A stretch of 64,000 bases of DNA from DTU052 sp050951725 (lineage in GTDB: Bacteria; Bacillota; Syntrophomonadia; Syntrophomonadales; DTU052). The notes under the pieces are model-generated. The model ran no database searches and had not been told where the DNA came from. It saw only the letters and a list, made by a program, of their open reading frames with translations. The DNA lies in contig JBMNJO010000024.1 of NCBI GenBank assembly GCA_050951725.1, positions 124,001 through 188,000 on the forward strand, read 5' to 3'. A program made the position numbers and the translations under genes. How positions within the stretch are numbered: the stretch's first letter is position 1; each line of letters starts with the position of its first letter. Positions 8,389 to 17,135 of the stretch are shown piece after piece.

Positions 8389-8877
8389 TTTAAGGTCCTC
8401 CTTTCTTCCGTTTTTGATGTTGTACAGGCCTTACCTGAGTTCTGAAAGACATTTACTTTGTCCATTTTACCCATAGTAACTCGTATCTATTCGAAACAGT
8501 GCACCTGGCTGCATGAAGAGCTGCTCAAGTTTATTGGGAAAGCCAGTACAGCCCAATGACATTTTCACCCACTCAAATGCCTTTAGGTGATGTGCTTAAA
8601 GCCATGACCTGTTTGCCAAGCGGGACCCAGTTCCGGTTTTCAAAGAGAGTAATGGCCGTCCCAGTCACTTGATGGCACAGTCATCGGCCAATGTGATCCG
8701 GTCTGCAAACCGGGCTGCACATAGTTGATAATAAGATTGGCATCTATGACAATAGTAATCCGAGATTATTGCCATCAAAGTAAAAAAGACAGGTTCCTTC
8801 ACGGATACCTGTCTTTATAATCAACTTTTATAGATAAGTTATTCAATGTCTGCTGACCTAAGATTACTTATTCAGCT
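8389..8877. other. Intergenic gap upstream of DUF2512 gene
   Basis: 490 bp between the DUF2512 start and the gyrB stop. All six frames are broken and no family was recognised, apart from the gyrB terminator near 8784-8817. It may contain decayed coding sequence, but nothing identifiable. Confidence 0.5.
8784..8817 (-). terminator. Terminator of the dnaA-gyrB gene run
   Basis: AAAGACAGGT and ACCTGTCTTT (10-bp perfect stem, 12-nt loop) followed on the minus strand by TTTAC. It lies about 60 bp past the gyrB stop. Confidence 0.85.
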
Positions 8878-10791
8878 CTATACATCCAGATTAACAACCA
8901 TTCTAGCATTCTCCTGTATAAATTCCTTACGGGGTTCTACCCGTTCTCCCATTAGGTCCGAGAATATTTTGTCGGCTCTGATGGCATCATCAATAGATAC
9001 CTGAAGTATGGTACGGTTTTCCGGATCCATAGTGGTCTCCCACAGCTGTTCGGGATTCATCTCTCCCAAACCTTTATATCGCTGCATACGGTATTTCTTG
9101 TTTTCCTGCTGGGCTAAGAATGACTGCAATTCTTGATCCCGGTAAAAATAATGTTCTTCTGATCCTCTGCGCAAGCGGTACAATGGAGGTTGTGCAATAT
9201 AGACATATCCATTTTCTATCAGCGGCCGCATGTAGCGATAGAAGAATGTCAAAAGTAATACCCGGATGTGAGAGCCGTCAACATCAGCATCAGTCATGGT
9301 AATTATCTTGTGGTAGCGGGCTTTGCCGAGATCAAAATCCTCTCCTATCCCACTGCCGATAGCTGTTATTAACGACCGGATCTCCTCGTTGGATAAAATC
9401 TTATCCAGTCGTGATTTCTCAACATTAAGGATCTTGCCCCTGAGCGGTAAAATAGCCTGGAATTTGCGGTCTCTGCCCTGCTTGGCGGATCCCCCGGCGG
9501 AATCGCCTTCCACAATGTATAACTCACATAATGCGGCGTCTTTTTCACTGCAGTCAGCAAGCTTACCCGGTAAAGTTGAAACCTCCAGGGCACTCTTGCG
9601 CCTGGTTAGTTCACGGGCTTTGCGGGCTGCTTCCCGGGCCCTCCGTGACGCCAGAGCTTTTTCTACTATTTTCTTGGCTGCTGTCGGATTCTCATTCAGA
9701 AAATCACTTACATTCTCGTAGACTGCATTCTCAACAATGCTTCTGACATTTGGGTTTCCCAGCTTGGTTTTGGTTTGGCCCTCAAATTGCGGTTCACGAA
9801 CCAGAACCGAGACGATGGCGGTCATGCCTTCTCTTATATCCTCTCCGGCCAGATTCCCTTCCTGTTCTTTAACTAGGCCAACGCGCTTGGCATAATCATT
9901 GACCACTCTGGTCAAGGCATTCTTGAAACCTATCTCATGGGTACCCCCCTCCTGGGTGTGTATGTTGTTGGCATAAGAATATATGTTTTCTGTATAACTG
10001 TTGTTATACTGGATGGCAATCTCTACCACCACATCATCCTTGGTTACCTCAAAATAAATGGTCCTGGCATTGACTATCTCTTTGTTCTTGTTGAGGTAAG
10101 CTACATAATCCTTAATCCCTCCGGTATGATAGAACTGCTTCTCCTGATCGGTCCTTTCATCCCGCAGCACAATCCTGATGCCCTTATTCAAAAAGGAAAG
10201 TTCCTGTAACCGCTGGGCGATAATATCCATGGAAAATTGTATTTCTTCGAAAATCTCCGGGTCCGGTATGAATGTTATTTTGGTCCCATCAAAATCAGAT
10301 TTCCCTTTTACCTGCAACGAGGTAACCGGTCTGCCTTTTTGGTAAACCTGAACATAAGTTTCACCGTTGCGGCCAACTTCGATAGAGAGCTCCGATGACA
10401 AAGCATTTACCACTGATAGACCCACCCCGTGAAGACCCCCGGAAACCGTATAACCGGAACCTCCAAATTTGGCTCCTGAGTGGAGGGTGGTTAATATAAC
10501 CTCCAAAGCGGATATTCCCATTTTTGGATGGATATCTACCGGTATTCCCCGGCCGTTATCCTGAACAGTTATTCTGTTGTCCTGATTGATAGTAACGTTG
10601 ATCTGGTCACAATATCCAGCAACTGCCTCATCGATACTGTTGTCTACTATCTCAAATACCAGGTGGTGCAATCCGCGTAAACCAGTGGTACCAATATACA
10701 TTCCGGGCCGTTTTCTAACCGCCTCTAACCCCTCAAGAACCTGAATATCAGCGGCATTATAGCCGTTTTCTTCATGATTTATACTGTTCAT
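8878..10791 (-). CDS. gyrB: DNA gyrase subunit B
   Basis: 637 residues. The ATPase subunit of gyrase. GHKL ATPase motifs: EIVDNSIDEAVAG, VQDNGRGIPVDIHP and the GGLHGVGLSVVNALS lid; then the transducer, the TOPRIM domain with LYIVEGDSAGGSAKQGRD and TDADVDGSHIR (metal-binding acidic residues), and the C-terminal RYKGLGEMNPEQLWETTMDP. The chosen ATG at 10791 has AAGGGGGC 6 bp upstream; an in-frame extension to 10908 overlaps remB and has no ribosome-binding site. The start overlaps the remB stop by 4 bp (ATGA), so translation is coupled. Confidence 0.98.
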   Translation of the reverse strand: MNSINHEENGYNAADIQVLEGLEAVRKRPGMYIGTTGLRGLHHLVFEIVDNSIDEAVAGYCDQINVTINQDNRITVQDNGRGIPVDIHPKMGISALEVILTTLHSGAKFGGSGYTVSGGLHGVGLSVVNALSSELSIEVGRNGETYVQVYQKGRPVTSLQVKGKSDFDGTKITFIPDPEIFEEIQFSMDIIAQRLQELSFLNKGIRIVLRDERTDQEKQFYHTGGIKDYVAYLNKNKEIVNARTIYFEVTKDDVVVEIAIQYNNSYTENIYSYANNIHTQEGGTHEIGFKNALTRVVNDYAKRVGLVKEQEGNLAGEDIREGMTAIVSVLVREPQFEGQTKTKLGNPNVRSIVENAVYENVSDFLNENPTAAKKIVEKALASRRAREAARKARELTRRKSALEVSTLPGKLADCSEKDAALCELYIVEGDSAGGSAKQGRDRKFQAILPLRGKILNVEKSRLDKILSNEEIRSLITAIGSGIGEDFDLGKARYHKIITMTDADVDGSHIRVLLLTFFYRYMRPLIENGYVYIAQPPLYRLRRGSEEHYFYRDQELQSFLAQQENKKYRMQRYKGLGEMNPEQLWETTMDPENRTILQVSIDDAIRADKIFSDLMGERVEPRKEFIQENARMVVNLDV

Positions 10792-11045
10792 TGAATGCCC
10801 CCTTTTGCTCCCGTCTGGGACCTTTTGAATAATGTGATTGAAGATATTGGAGAAAGATATATGGTATCCGTTGTTACAACCAGAGATTTGGCCCGTTCGC
10901 GTGAACAAATTGGATGAAAGTTCCTTTCGGCAATAGCTATCTCTATTATTTCCTTTAAAGAAATGTTTATATATGAATCAATATTTAGTATTGCGATGAT
11001 ATCTCGGGACGAAATCATATGATCGCTACCCAGGTGTATAAACAT
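10788..11045 (-). CDS. remB: RemB-like extracellular matrix regulator (DUF370, YaaB)
   Basis: 85 residues starting MFIHLGSDHMISSRDIIAIL, the DUF370 family start. In Bacillus the orthologue between recF and gyrB (YaaB/RemB) is a regulator of biofilm matrix genes. Position here is identical: 14 bp after recF and overlapping gyrB by 4 bp. Function in this organism is inferred from family and synteny. Confidence 0.85.
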   Translation of the reverse strand: MFIHLGSDHMISSRDIIAILNIDSYINISLKEIIEIAIAERNFHPICSRERAKSLVVTTDTIYLSPISSITLFKRSQTGAKGGIQ

Positions 11046-11059
11046 CTTTCGTTCTCCTT

Positions 11060-12148
11060 TCAGTCGAGCAATCTTCCTTGTTCCAACCCAATTATTTTAC
11101 CATTAATATTGCTGAACAGTGAAATATCCACTGAAGTCAGGAAGGTCTGAAAAGGTGAATTCTGTAAAAGGTCCAGCATTATCTTCCTGCGATTAATATC
11201 GAGTTCCGCCATGACTTCGTCAAGCAGAAGAATGGGATATGTGCCCCGTATTCTATTAAAAGTCTCAATTTCTGCCATTTTTAAGGCGACTACAATATTG
11301 CGCTGCTGTCCCTGAGATGCAAAAATACGAGCGTTCTTCTGATTCAAATAGCAGTTTATATCATCCCGGTGAGGACCGATCAAGGTTGTTTTCCTTTGCA
11401 GTTCCCGGTTATGAACCGTCAAAAGGTTTTCTGTTAATGAGTCCCTGATCGAATCGAGCTTAACCTTACCTGATGGGAGTGGAAAAGACAATGCATATTT
11501 CAGGCGTAGTAACTCAGTTCCTCCCAGCAGATTAAAAAAATGAAGGGCTATCTCATCCAGTATTTTAATAATGTTTAACCGGGCAAGAATAACCTGGGCT
11601 GCGGTTTGAGTAAAAACCTCGTCCACAGCCTTAAGCATGGCTGGATTAACCGGGTAACTCCGAAGTATCGCGTTTCTCCTTCTCAATAGGTGTTCATAAT
11701 TCTCGGAATAGGTTTTGTATTCCACAGAGAGGTGTTTTAGCAGGTTATCAAGAAACGCTCGCCTTCGCTGAGGTGCACCTTTTATCAGGAAAAGATCATC
11801 AGGGGTAAACAAGGTGGTTACAAGTTTATCCGCAAAAATAGTATGTTTTTTATTATTAATGGTAATATGTTTTCGCTTGCCAAGGGTGTATTGGAGAGCA
11901 ATGGAGTATTGCTTATCCAAGTAATTGTAGGCAGCACGAATGGAAAACCTGTCTTGTCCAAATTTTATCAGGTCTTTGTCGTTGCCGATACGGAAGCTTG
12001 ACCCGGAAGACAGGAGGTAAATCGCTTCCAGGAAATTAGTTTTCCCCTGGGCATTGTTTCCTACCAGAACATTAATACCTCTAACGGGAACATAGTAAAT
12101 ACTCTCCAGATTACGGAACCCGTCTATATATAACTCAGAAATGTACAA
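11060..12148 (-). CDS. recF: DNA replication and repair protein RecF
   Basis: 362 residues, SMC-like ABC ATPase that helps load RecA at single-strand gaps. Walker A is VGNNAQGKTNFLEAIYLLSS (about residues 32-51), the ABC signature is the FASQGQQRN segment (about 275-285) and Walker B is YPILLLDEVMAELD (about 305-318). It starts 15 bp after dnaN. The small S4-domain gene (yaaA/rlbA) found between dnaN and recF in many Firmicutes is absent. Confidence 0.97.
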   Translation of the reverse strand: MYISELYIDGFRNLESIYYVPVRGINVLVGNNAQGKTNFLEAIYLLSSGSSFRIGNDKDLIKFGQDRFSIRAAYNYLDKQYSIALQYTLGKRKHITINNKKHTIFADKLVTTLFTPDDLFLIKGAPQRRRAFLDNLLKHLSVEYKTYSENYEHLLRRRNAILRSYPVNPAMLKAVDEVFTQTAAQVILARLNIIKILDEIALHFFNLLGGTELLRLKYALSFPLPSGKVKLDSIRDSLTENLLTVHNRELQRKTTLIGPHRDDINCYLNQKNARIFASQGQQRNIVVALKMAEIETFNRIRGTYPILLLDEVMAELDINRRKIMLDLLQNSPFQTFLTSVDISLFSNINGKIIGLEQGRLLD

Positions 12149-12163
12149 GGCCTGTTTCCTTCT

Positions 12164-13297
12164 TTAACCTGTTCTGAGTGGTACCAGCACATATGTATAG
12201 TTGTCATCATTTGGGTTTTTGATTACTGCCGGACTTAGCGGTCCTGACAGACCAATCTGAATAGTTTTGGTCTCCGAAGTAAGTAATTTTACTACATCAA
12301 GAAGGTAACGGGTATTAAAGTTAACCTCTACTGCTTGGTCGGTCTGGCATTCTAAATCAGTTATTATTTCGGTCATTTCTCCCATCTTTTCTGAGTAAGC
12401 AGAAATAACGAGTTGATCGGGAGTGAAGTTCATTTTAACGTACTGTATCAGCTTGGGATCGAACGGAAGAAGTGCTGCCCGCTCCAGTGATTGAGTAAGA
12501 CGTTCAGAATCTACGGAAAAGGTATTTATATAATCCCGGGGTATGACCTGGACGTAGTTGGGATACTGGCCTTCTATCAGCCGGGAGGAACAGGAAAATT
12601 CATGATCCGGCGTATAAAAGATAATGTGGTTATCTGCCAGGCCAATGTTAATCTCCGAATCACTGTCCTCAAGAACCCGGGCGATATCATTCAGAATCCG
12701 AACTGGAATGATATACTGCTTTTCCATGTTTTCACTTTTTATCTGATCGCTTTTAATAATAGCCAGTCGGTGGGTATCTGATGCAACCATGGTAAAGAAA
12801 TCACTGGAAAAATCGAACAGAATTCCAGTGAATACTGGTTTGAAATGAGTTACTGCAGCCGCGATGACTGTTTTCTTTATAAAGTTTTTCAGAAGGGATT
12901 GGGGCATTGACTTGATCAGGGTTACGTTGTTGAATGGCATTTCCGGAAAATCATCGGGATTGTAAAGGTTTAGAAAACTTGATGACTGACCATTCAGGAT
13001 ATTTAGCTTACTGCTTGTCTCGTCAAGGGAGATGGTTACTTCGTCGTCTGACAGATAACGGATCAAATCAGCGAAGTACTTGGCATTTACTAGTGCGCTT
13101 CCTTCCTGAACCACGTTTATAGGCTGGACGACTTTTTTTATTCCCATATCAAGATCAGTAGCTTGAAGGATCAATCTGTCTTCTTGGGCGGTTATCAAGA
13201 TACCGGAGAGGCCCGGGACGGTATCTCTGGATGCCGCAGCTCTTTGAACGATGGAGGCTGTTTGTGATAGCACATTCCTGTTTACTGAAAATTCCAT
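12164..13297 (-). CDS. dnaN: DNA polymerase III beta sliding clamp
   Basis: 377 residues, three clamp domains. MEFSVNRNVLSQTASIVQRA at the N-terminus, LATDLDMGIKK, FTGILFDF and SDTHRLAI in the middle, and the C-terminal PAVIKNPNDDNYTYVLVPLR are typical of the ring-forming beta subunit that tethers Pol III to DNA. Preceded by GGAGGTGC. Likely cotranscribed with dnaA; 167 bp containing a DnaA box separate them. Confidence 0.97.
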   Translation of the reverse strand: MEFSVNRNVLSQTASIVQRAAASRDTVPGLSGILITAQEDRLILQATDLDMGIKKVVQPINVVQEGSALVNAKYFADLIRYLSDDEVTISLDETSSKLNILNGQSSSFLNLYNPDDFPEMPFNNVTLIKSMPQSLLKNFIKKTVIAAAVTHFKPVFTGILFDFSSDFFTMVASDTHRLAIIKSDQIKSENMEKQYIIPVRILNDIARVLEDSDSEINIGLADNHIIFYTPDHEFSCSSRLIEGQYPNYVQVIPRDYINTFSVDSERLTQSLERAALLPFDPKLIQYVKMNFTPDQLVISAYSEKMGEMTEIITDLECQTDQAVEVNFNTRYLLDVVKLLTSETKTIQIGLSGPLSPAVIKNPNDDNYTYVLVPLRTG

Positions 13298-13377
13298 AAA
13301 GCACCTCCGAGTTATTCTAGATTCGGTTGGTAATTAATATAATAATAACTTAGACGTAATAGTAGTAGCGGTTCATA

Positions 13378-13386
13378 TGTGGAAAA
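13378..13386 (-). promoter_or_regulatory. DnaA box in the dnaA-dnaN intergenic region
   Basis: TGTGGAAAA on the plus strand is the reverse complement of TTTTCCACA, one mismatch from TTATCCACA. It lies in the 167-bp gap (13298-13464), which is AT-rich and otherwise holds no gene. Many Firmicutes carry origin boxes both upstream and downstream of dnaA. Confidence 0.55.
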
Positions 13387-13464
13387 GTATAATAAATGAC
13401 CGCTGTATGCTGTTTTCCGGGTGTTGAAAAGAGATAACAGGTTACCTGGTTAATCACAGACCGG

Positions 13465-14757
13465 TCAGTGAGATTCAATTTTAGTCTTGAGATCGGAAAT
13501 AATCTTGTCCAGAACCGGATCGGTCTTTAATTCCCGGGTTATCTTATCATGAGCGTGAAGAACGGTGGTATGGTCTCTGCCTCCGAAATCTTCGCCAATC
13601 TTTGGTAATGAGAGATCGGTCATCTCTCTGGTTAAAAACATCGCAATCTGTCTGGGGAAAGCGAGCTGTCGTGTTCTGCGTTTAGAATGCAAATCCGATA
13701 TTGTTATGCTGAAATAATCAGCTACTGCTTCCTGGATCGATTCGATTGTAATCCGATGTGGGGCTGGTGCAGGAAGGATTTCCTGCAGAGCCTCGGTAGC
13801 CATATCCATGGTGATAGGCTGATCTTTGACTTTTGAAAAGGCTATTGTTCTGGTTAATGCTCCCTCCAGTTCTCTTATGTTGGACTGGATGTTGGTTGCT
13901 ATGTAAAGCATTACTTCATTGGGGACTTCCAGAGATTCGATCTGGGCCTTCTTCCTTAGTATAGCTATCCTGGTTTCCAGATCGGGAGACTGAATATCGG
14001 TGAGAAGACCCCATTCAAAACGCGAGCGCAATCGATCTTCCAGGGTTGGTATCTCCCGAGGAGGACGGTCACTTGAGATAACTATCTGCTTATTGGTCTC
14101 ATAAAGAGTATTGAAGGTATGAAAGAACTCTTCCTGGGTCCTTTCTTTTCCAACCAGGAATTGAATATCGTCAATAAGGAGAATATCTATATTACGGTAC
14201 TTATTACGAAAATCGGCGGTTTTGTCATCGCGGATTGAATTAATCAATTCGTTGGTAAACTGTTCAGATGAGGCATATACAACCGTTGCCAACTGGTCTT
14301 TGCTGAGAATATGGTGGCCAATGGCCTGCATCAGATGAGTTTTTCCCAATCCGACACCACCATATATAAAAAGGGGATTGTAGGCTTTACCTGGTGACTC
14401 GGCAACCGCATATGAAGCAGCATGTGCGAATCGGTTACTATTCCCAACAACAAATGAGTCAAAAGAGTATTTCGGATTAAGTGGAGTTCCCGAGTTGTCA
14501 ATGGCTGGTGACGCCCGGACTATCAATTTTAGTTTAACCGGATGTTGCATAAAAATATTAATTTTTTCATTTAATAGGTGCATATAGCGCGATTGTATCC
14601 ATTCCTTTGCCAGGATGCTGGGTACCGAAACACAGAATTGGTTAAGGTCACAGTTTTCAAAGTTGGTAGATGAAAACCAGGCATCAAAACTCGTAGGGCC
14701 TATATCATCGCGGATTAGAGATAATACACGGTCCCAGATTAAAGAATAGTCCTCCAT
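13465..14757 (-). CDS. dnaA: Chromosomal replication initiator protein DnaA
   Basis: 430 residues. Domain I (about 1-80), short linker, AAA+ domain III with Walker A GGVGLGKTHLMQAIGHH (about 133-149) and Walker B NIDILLIDDIQFLVGKERTQ, and domain IV with the DnaA-box-reading helix-turn-helix and signature FGGRDHTTVLHAHDKI near the C-terminus. ATG is preceded by AGGGGGAC. It points leftward away from the origin, mirroring the divergent dnaA/rpmH layout of Firmicutes. Confidence 0.98.
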   Translation of the reverse strand: MEDYSLIWDRVLSLIRDDIGPTSFDAWFSSTNFENCDLNQFCVSVPSILAKEWIQSRYMHLLNEKINIFMQHPVKLKLIVRASPAIDNSGTPLNPKYSFDSFVVGNSNRFAHAASYAVAESPGKAYNPLFIYGGVGLGKTHLMQAIGHHILSKDQLATVVYASSEQFTNELINSIRDDKTADFRNKYRNIDILLIDDIQFLVGKERTQEEFFHTFNTLYETNKQIVISSDRPPREIPTLEDRLRSRFEWGLLTDIQSPDLETRIAILRKKAQIESLEVPNEVMLYIATNIQSNIRELEGALTRTIAFSKVKDQPITMDMATEALQEILPAPAPHRITIESIQEAVADYFSITISDLHSKRRTRQLAFPRQIAMFLTREMTDLSLPKIGEDFGGRDHTTVLHAHDKITRELKTDPVLDKIISDLKTKIESH

Positions 14758-14908
14758 AGTGTCCCCCTGTTTATATGTGGATAAAACGATGGTTAATGTT
14801 GTGAATTGTGTGTATAAGGTTTGCTTTTTACGGCCAAAAATCTAGTACCATGATAACAGAATCTCAGATAAAATTGAAGTAAAGTAAGAGCTTCGATAAG
14901 AGGCTTCC
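14758..14908. other. Replication origin region (oriC), dnaA-rpmH interval
   Basis: AT-rich interval between divergent dnaA and rpmH with two clear DnaA boxes: TGTGGATAA at 14776-14784 (exact complement of consensus TTATCCACA) and TGTGTATAA at 14809-14817 (complement of TTATACACA). The switch of gene direction at this point supports bidirectional replication starting here. The unwinding element was not located. Confidence 0.75.
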
Positions 14909-14937
14909 TTGACAGGTCTGAAAGGGCAAAATATAAT
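14909..14937 (+). promoter_or_regulatory. Perfect consensus sigma-A promoter of the rpmH operon
   Basis: TTGACA (14909-14914), 17-bp spacer, TATAAT (14932-14937). Both hexamers are exact consensus; start expected near 14944, 36 bp before rpmH. Confidence 0.92.
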
Positions 14938-14979
14938 GAAAGATGCATTGGAATTTCAAGGGAGGGAAAACAACCCTAA

Positions 14980-15114
14980 ATGAAGAGAACATACCAGCCG
15001 AAGAAAAGAAAGAGACAAAGATTACACGGTTTTATGAAAAGGATGTCTACATCCAGCGGCCGAAAGATTATAAGTCGCCGGAGAAAAAAGGGACGCAACA
15101 AATTGAGTGCTTAA
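14980..15114 (+). CDS. rpmH: 50S ribosomal protein L34
   Basis: 44 residues, beginning MKRTYQPKKRKRQRLHGFMK and ending in an Arg/Lys-rich stretch, the standard L34 protein of the large subunit. GGGAGGG lies upstream. First gene of the rightward operon driven by the consensus promoter at 14909. Confidence 0.96.
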   Translation: MKRTYQPKKRKRQRLHGFMKRMSTSSGRKIISRRRKKGRNKLSA

Positions 15115-15135
15115 GGCCGTTAACCGGCCTTAATT
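15113..15135 (+). terminator. Hairpin between rpmH and rnpA (partial terminator)
   Basis: AAGGCCG, TTAAC loop, CGGCCTT then AATTTT. It starts at the rpmH stop codon. A weak T-run suggests attenuation that leaves rpmH more abundant than rnpA. Confidence 0.6.
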
Positions 15136-15153
15136 TTCTACGCGAGGTTGGCT

Positions 15154-15486
15154 ATGCTGGATAATGATATAACCCTCCGTAAGAACAAAGAGTTCGGGTA
15201 TGTCTTTCGGGCCGGAAAAAAGCAGGTTGGCAGGTTCATGGTTATATATGCAGCCAGGAATGGAATACCTAAAAACCGCTATGGCATCATTACCAGCAAA
15301 AAAGTAGGTAACGCGGTCGCCCGCAACCGGGCGAAACGCAGGTTGCGTGATTTCGTAAGAAGAATAGATGAGAGACTGAAACCAGGATTTGATATAGTCA
15401 TTATAGCACGGTTCAGTATTAATGATGCTGGTTTTTCGGAGATAGTGACTGAAGGGGAGCAACTTCTGAAAAGAGTTGGGCTTTAG
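15154..15486 (+). CDS. rnpA: Ribonuclease P protein component
   Basis: 110 residues. The protein subunit that assists RNase P RNA in maturing tRNA 5' ends. The RNR signature appears as VGNAVARNRAKRRLRDFVR (about residues 50-68), preceded by R.GIITSKKVG. ATG at 15154 is chosen with GAGG 7 bp upstream; an in-frame TTG at 15148 is too close to that site. Confidence 0.95.
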   Translation: MLDNDITLRKNKEFGYVFRAGKKQVGRFMVIYAARNGIPKNRYGIITSKKVGNAVARNRAKRRLRDFVRRIDERLKPGFDIVIIARFSINDAGFSEIVTEGEQLLKRVGL

Positions 15487-15693
15487 ATGTCAAAAATCCT
15501 TATCAGAATTATTCGGTTATACCAGATGATCAGCCGGCTTTACCCGCCCAGGTGTCGGTTTGAACCTACTTGTTCACAGTATACCGTAGAGGCCCTGGAA
15601 AAGTATGGGGTTATAAAAGGTGCATGGCTAAGTGCGAGGCGGATCTTGCGCTGTCATCCCTTTAATTCAGGTGGATATGACCCTGTACCATAA
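15487..15693 (+). CDS. yidD: Membrane protein insertion efficiency factor YidD
   Basis: 68 residues. Family motif YPPRCRFEPTCSQYTVEALE followed by KGAWLSARRILRCHPFNSGG, with three conserved cysteines. Inner-face amphipathic protein that helps YidC-dependent insertion. ATG follows the rnpA stop with no gap. Confidence 0.95.
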   Translation: MSKILIRIIRLYQMISRLYPPRCRFEPTCSQYTVEALEKYGVIKGAWLSARRILRCHPFNSGGYDPVP

Positions 15694-15713
15694 GCAGGAG
15701 GTGAAAGAGGAAT

Positions 15714-16511
15714 TTGTGGCAATTTGTCGTTAATGGTTTCAGTGAACTGATCCAGTTTTGTTACCAGGTCACGGATTTAGCAGGTCTGGCAAACTATGGA
15801 CTGGCGATCATACTCATCACGGTATTGATCAAGCTGGTTCTCTATCCTTTGACTAACACCCAGATGAAGTCAATGAAGAATATGCAGGAGATCCAGCCCA
15901 AGCTGAAAGAACTGCAGGCAAAATACAAGGAACAGCCCGAAAAATTACAGAGCGAAACAATGAAGCTCTACAAAGAGAAGGGCGTTAATCCGTTTGGGGG
16001 CTGCTTGCCTCTTCTGATTCAAATGCCAATCCTTATAGCCTTCTATCAGGCGTTAATCAAATTTGAGTATGCTGTTCCAGCACACGCAGCTTTCCTGTGG
16101 ATACCAAATATATCACAACCAGATCCTTACTACATACTTCCGATATTAACGGCTCTAACCACCTATTATCAACAGAGGATAAGCACGGTGGATGCGAATG
16201 ACCCGACCCAGAAGACTATGATGATGGTTATGCCGCTGTTTATAGGGTGGATAGCTTTAAAATTCGCTGCTGGTTTAGCAATTTACTGGGTAATGTTCAA
16301 CATACTCAATACACTGCAGCAGTTGTATGTCAATTACAAAAAAAATCGGACCAATTTGGCTGTTTCGGGGGTTGGAGCGGGACAAGTAGCGGTGGCAGAG
16401 AGTGGAAGGACAAGTGACGGAGATGATGTAATAGATACAGTTCCCGAAGCCGTAAGGGAAAAAGGAGGAAACGCTGATGCGAAGCCTGGAAAGAAAAGGA
16501 AAAAGCGTTGA
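15714..16511 (+). CDS. yidC: Membrane protein insertase YidC/OxaI (SpoIIIJ type)
   Basis: 265 residues with five membrane segments (about 20-45, 95-115, 130-150, 165-185 and 190-210). LVLYPLTNTQMKSMKNMQEI and NPFGGCLPLLIQMPILIAFY are family signatures. It inserts and folds membrane proteins; orthologues next to jag act in sporulation. TTG start at 15714 with AGAGGAA upstream. The basic C-terminal tail overlaps the jag start by 35 bp. Confidence 0.95.
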   Translation: MWQFVVNGFSELIQFCYQVTDLAGLANYGLAIILITVLIKLVLYPLTNTQMKSMKNMQEIQPKLKELQAKYKEQPEKLQSETMKLYKEKGVNPFGGCLPLLIQMPILIAFYQALIKFEYAVPAHAAFLWIPNISQPDPYYILPILTALTTYYQQRISTVDANDPTQKTMMMVMPLFIGWIALKFAAGLAIYWVMFNILNTLQQLYVNYKKNRTNLAVSGVGAGQVAVAESGRTSDGDDVIDTVPEAVREKGGNADAKPGKKRKKR

Positions 16512-17100
16512 TGAGGCCGTCAAGCTGGCCTTGGAAGAGTTGGGTGTAGGTCTAGATGATGTTGTTATTGAGGTTTTGGAAGAACCAACCAGGGGAATAT
16601 TAGGAATAATCGGCAATAAACCGGCAGTAGTACGGGTTGATGTAAAGAATAGGCCTGAAAAGCTGGCCCGCGAGAAGCTAAAAGCTCTTTTGGACGGAAT
16701 GAAAATTAATTATGAGATCGACCGGGTTGACTTCCAGGATGGGGTTGTAAGAATCAATATCACAGGCAAAGACATGGGATTGTTAATCGGGCGAAAAGGG
16801 GAGACGCTTAACGCAGTCCAGTTTATTCTAGGGTTAATGGTAAACAGAGAATTGGATGAAAGAGTAAGAGTTATCCTTGATGTCGAGGATTACCGGATGC
16901 GCAAAGAGGAATCACTTAAAAGTCTGGCGGTTAATCTCTCCGAAAGGGTGAAGCGGACAAGGCGCAGTGTAGTGATGAGGCCAATGGGCCCACATGAGAG
17001 ACGCGTTGTTCATACGGCCTTACAGGGTGATCCAGACATAGTGACTTTCAGTCAGGGGGAGGAGCCCAACCGGAAAGTCGTTATATCACTTAAAAAATAA
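16477..17100 (+). CDS. jag: RNA-binding protein Jag/KhpB (SpoIIIJ-associated)
   Basis: 207 residues: Jag-N domain (about 1-50, with EEPTRGILGIIGNKPAVVRV), KH domain (about 75-145, GKDMGLLIGRKGETLNAVQF) and R3H domain (about 150-207, with RPMGPHERRVVHTAL). KhpB binds RNA with KhpA in other Firmicutes and affects cell elongation. AAAGGAGG is located inside yidC, so the genes are translationally linked. Confidence 0.94.
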   Translation: MRSLERKGKSVDEAVKLALEELGVGLDDVVIEVLEEPTRGILGIIGNKPAVVRVDVKNRPEKLAREKLKALLDGMKINYEIDRVDFQDGVVRINITGKDMGLLIGRKGETLNAVQFILGLMVNRELDERVRVILDVEDYRMRKEESLKSLAVNLSERVKRTRRSVVMRPMGPHERRVVHTALQGDPDIVTFSQGEEPNRKVVISLKK

Positions 17101-17119
17101 GGCCGAAAGGCCTTTTTTT
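17099..17119 (+). terminator. Terminator after jag
   Basis: AAGGCC, GAAA tetraloop, GGCCTT, then TTTTTA, starting at the jag stop codon. GNRA loop and T-run are typical of intrinsic termination, probably partial because mnmE follows immediately. Confidence 0.8.
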
Positions 17120-17135
17120 ATTTTGGAGGTTAACA

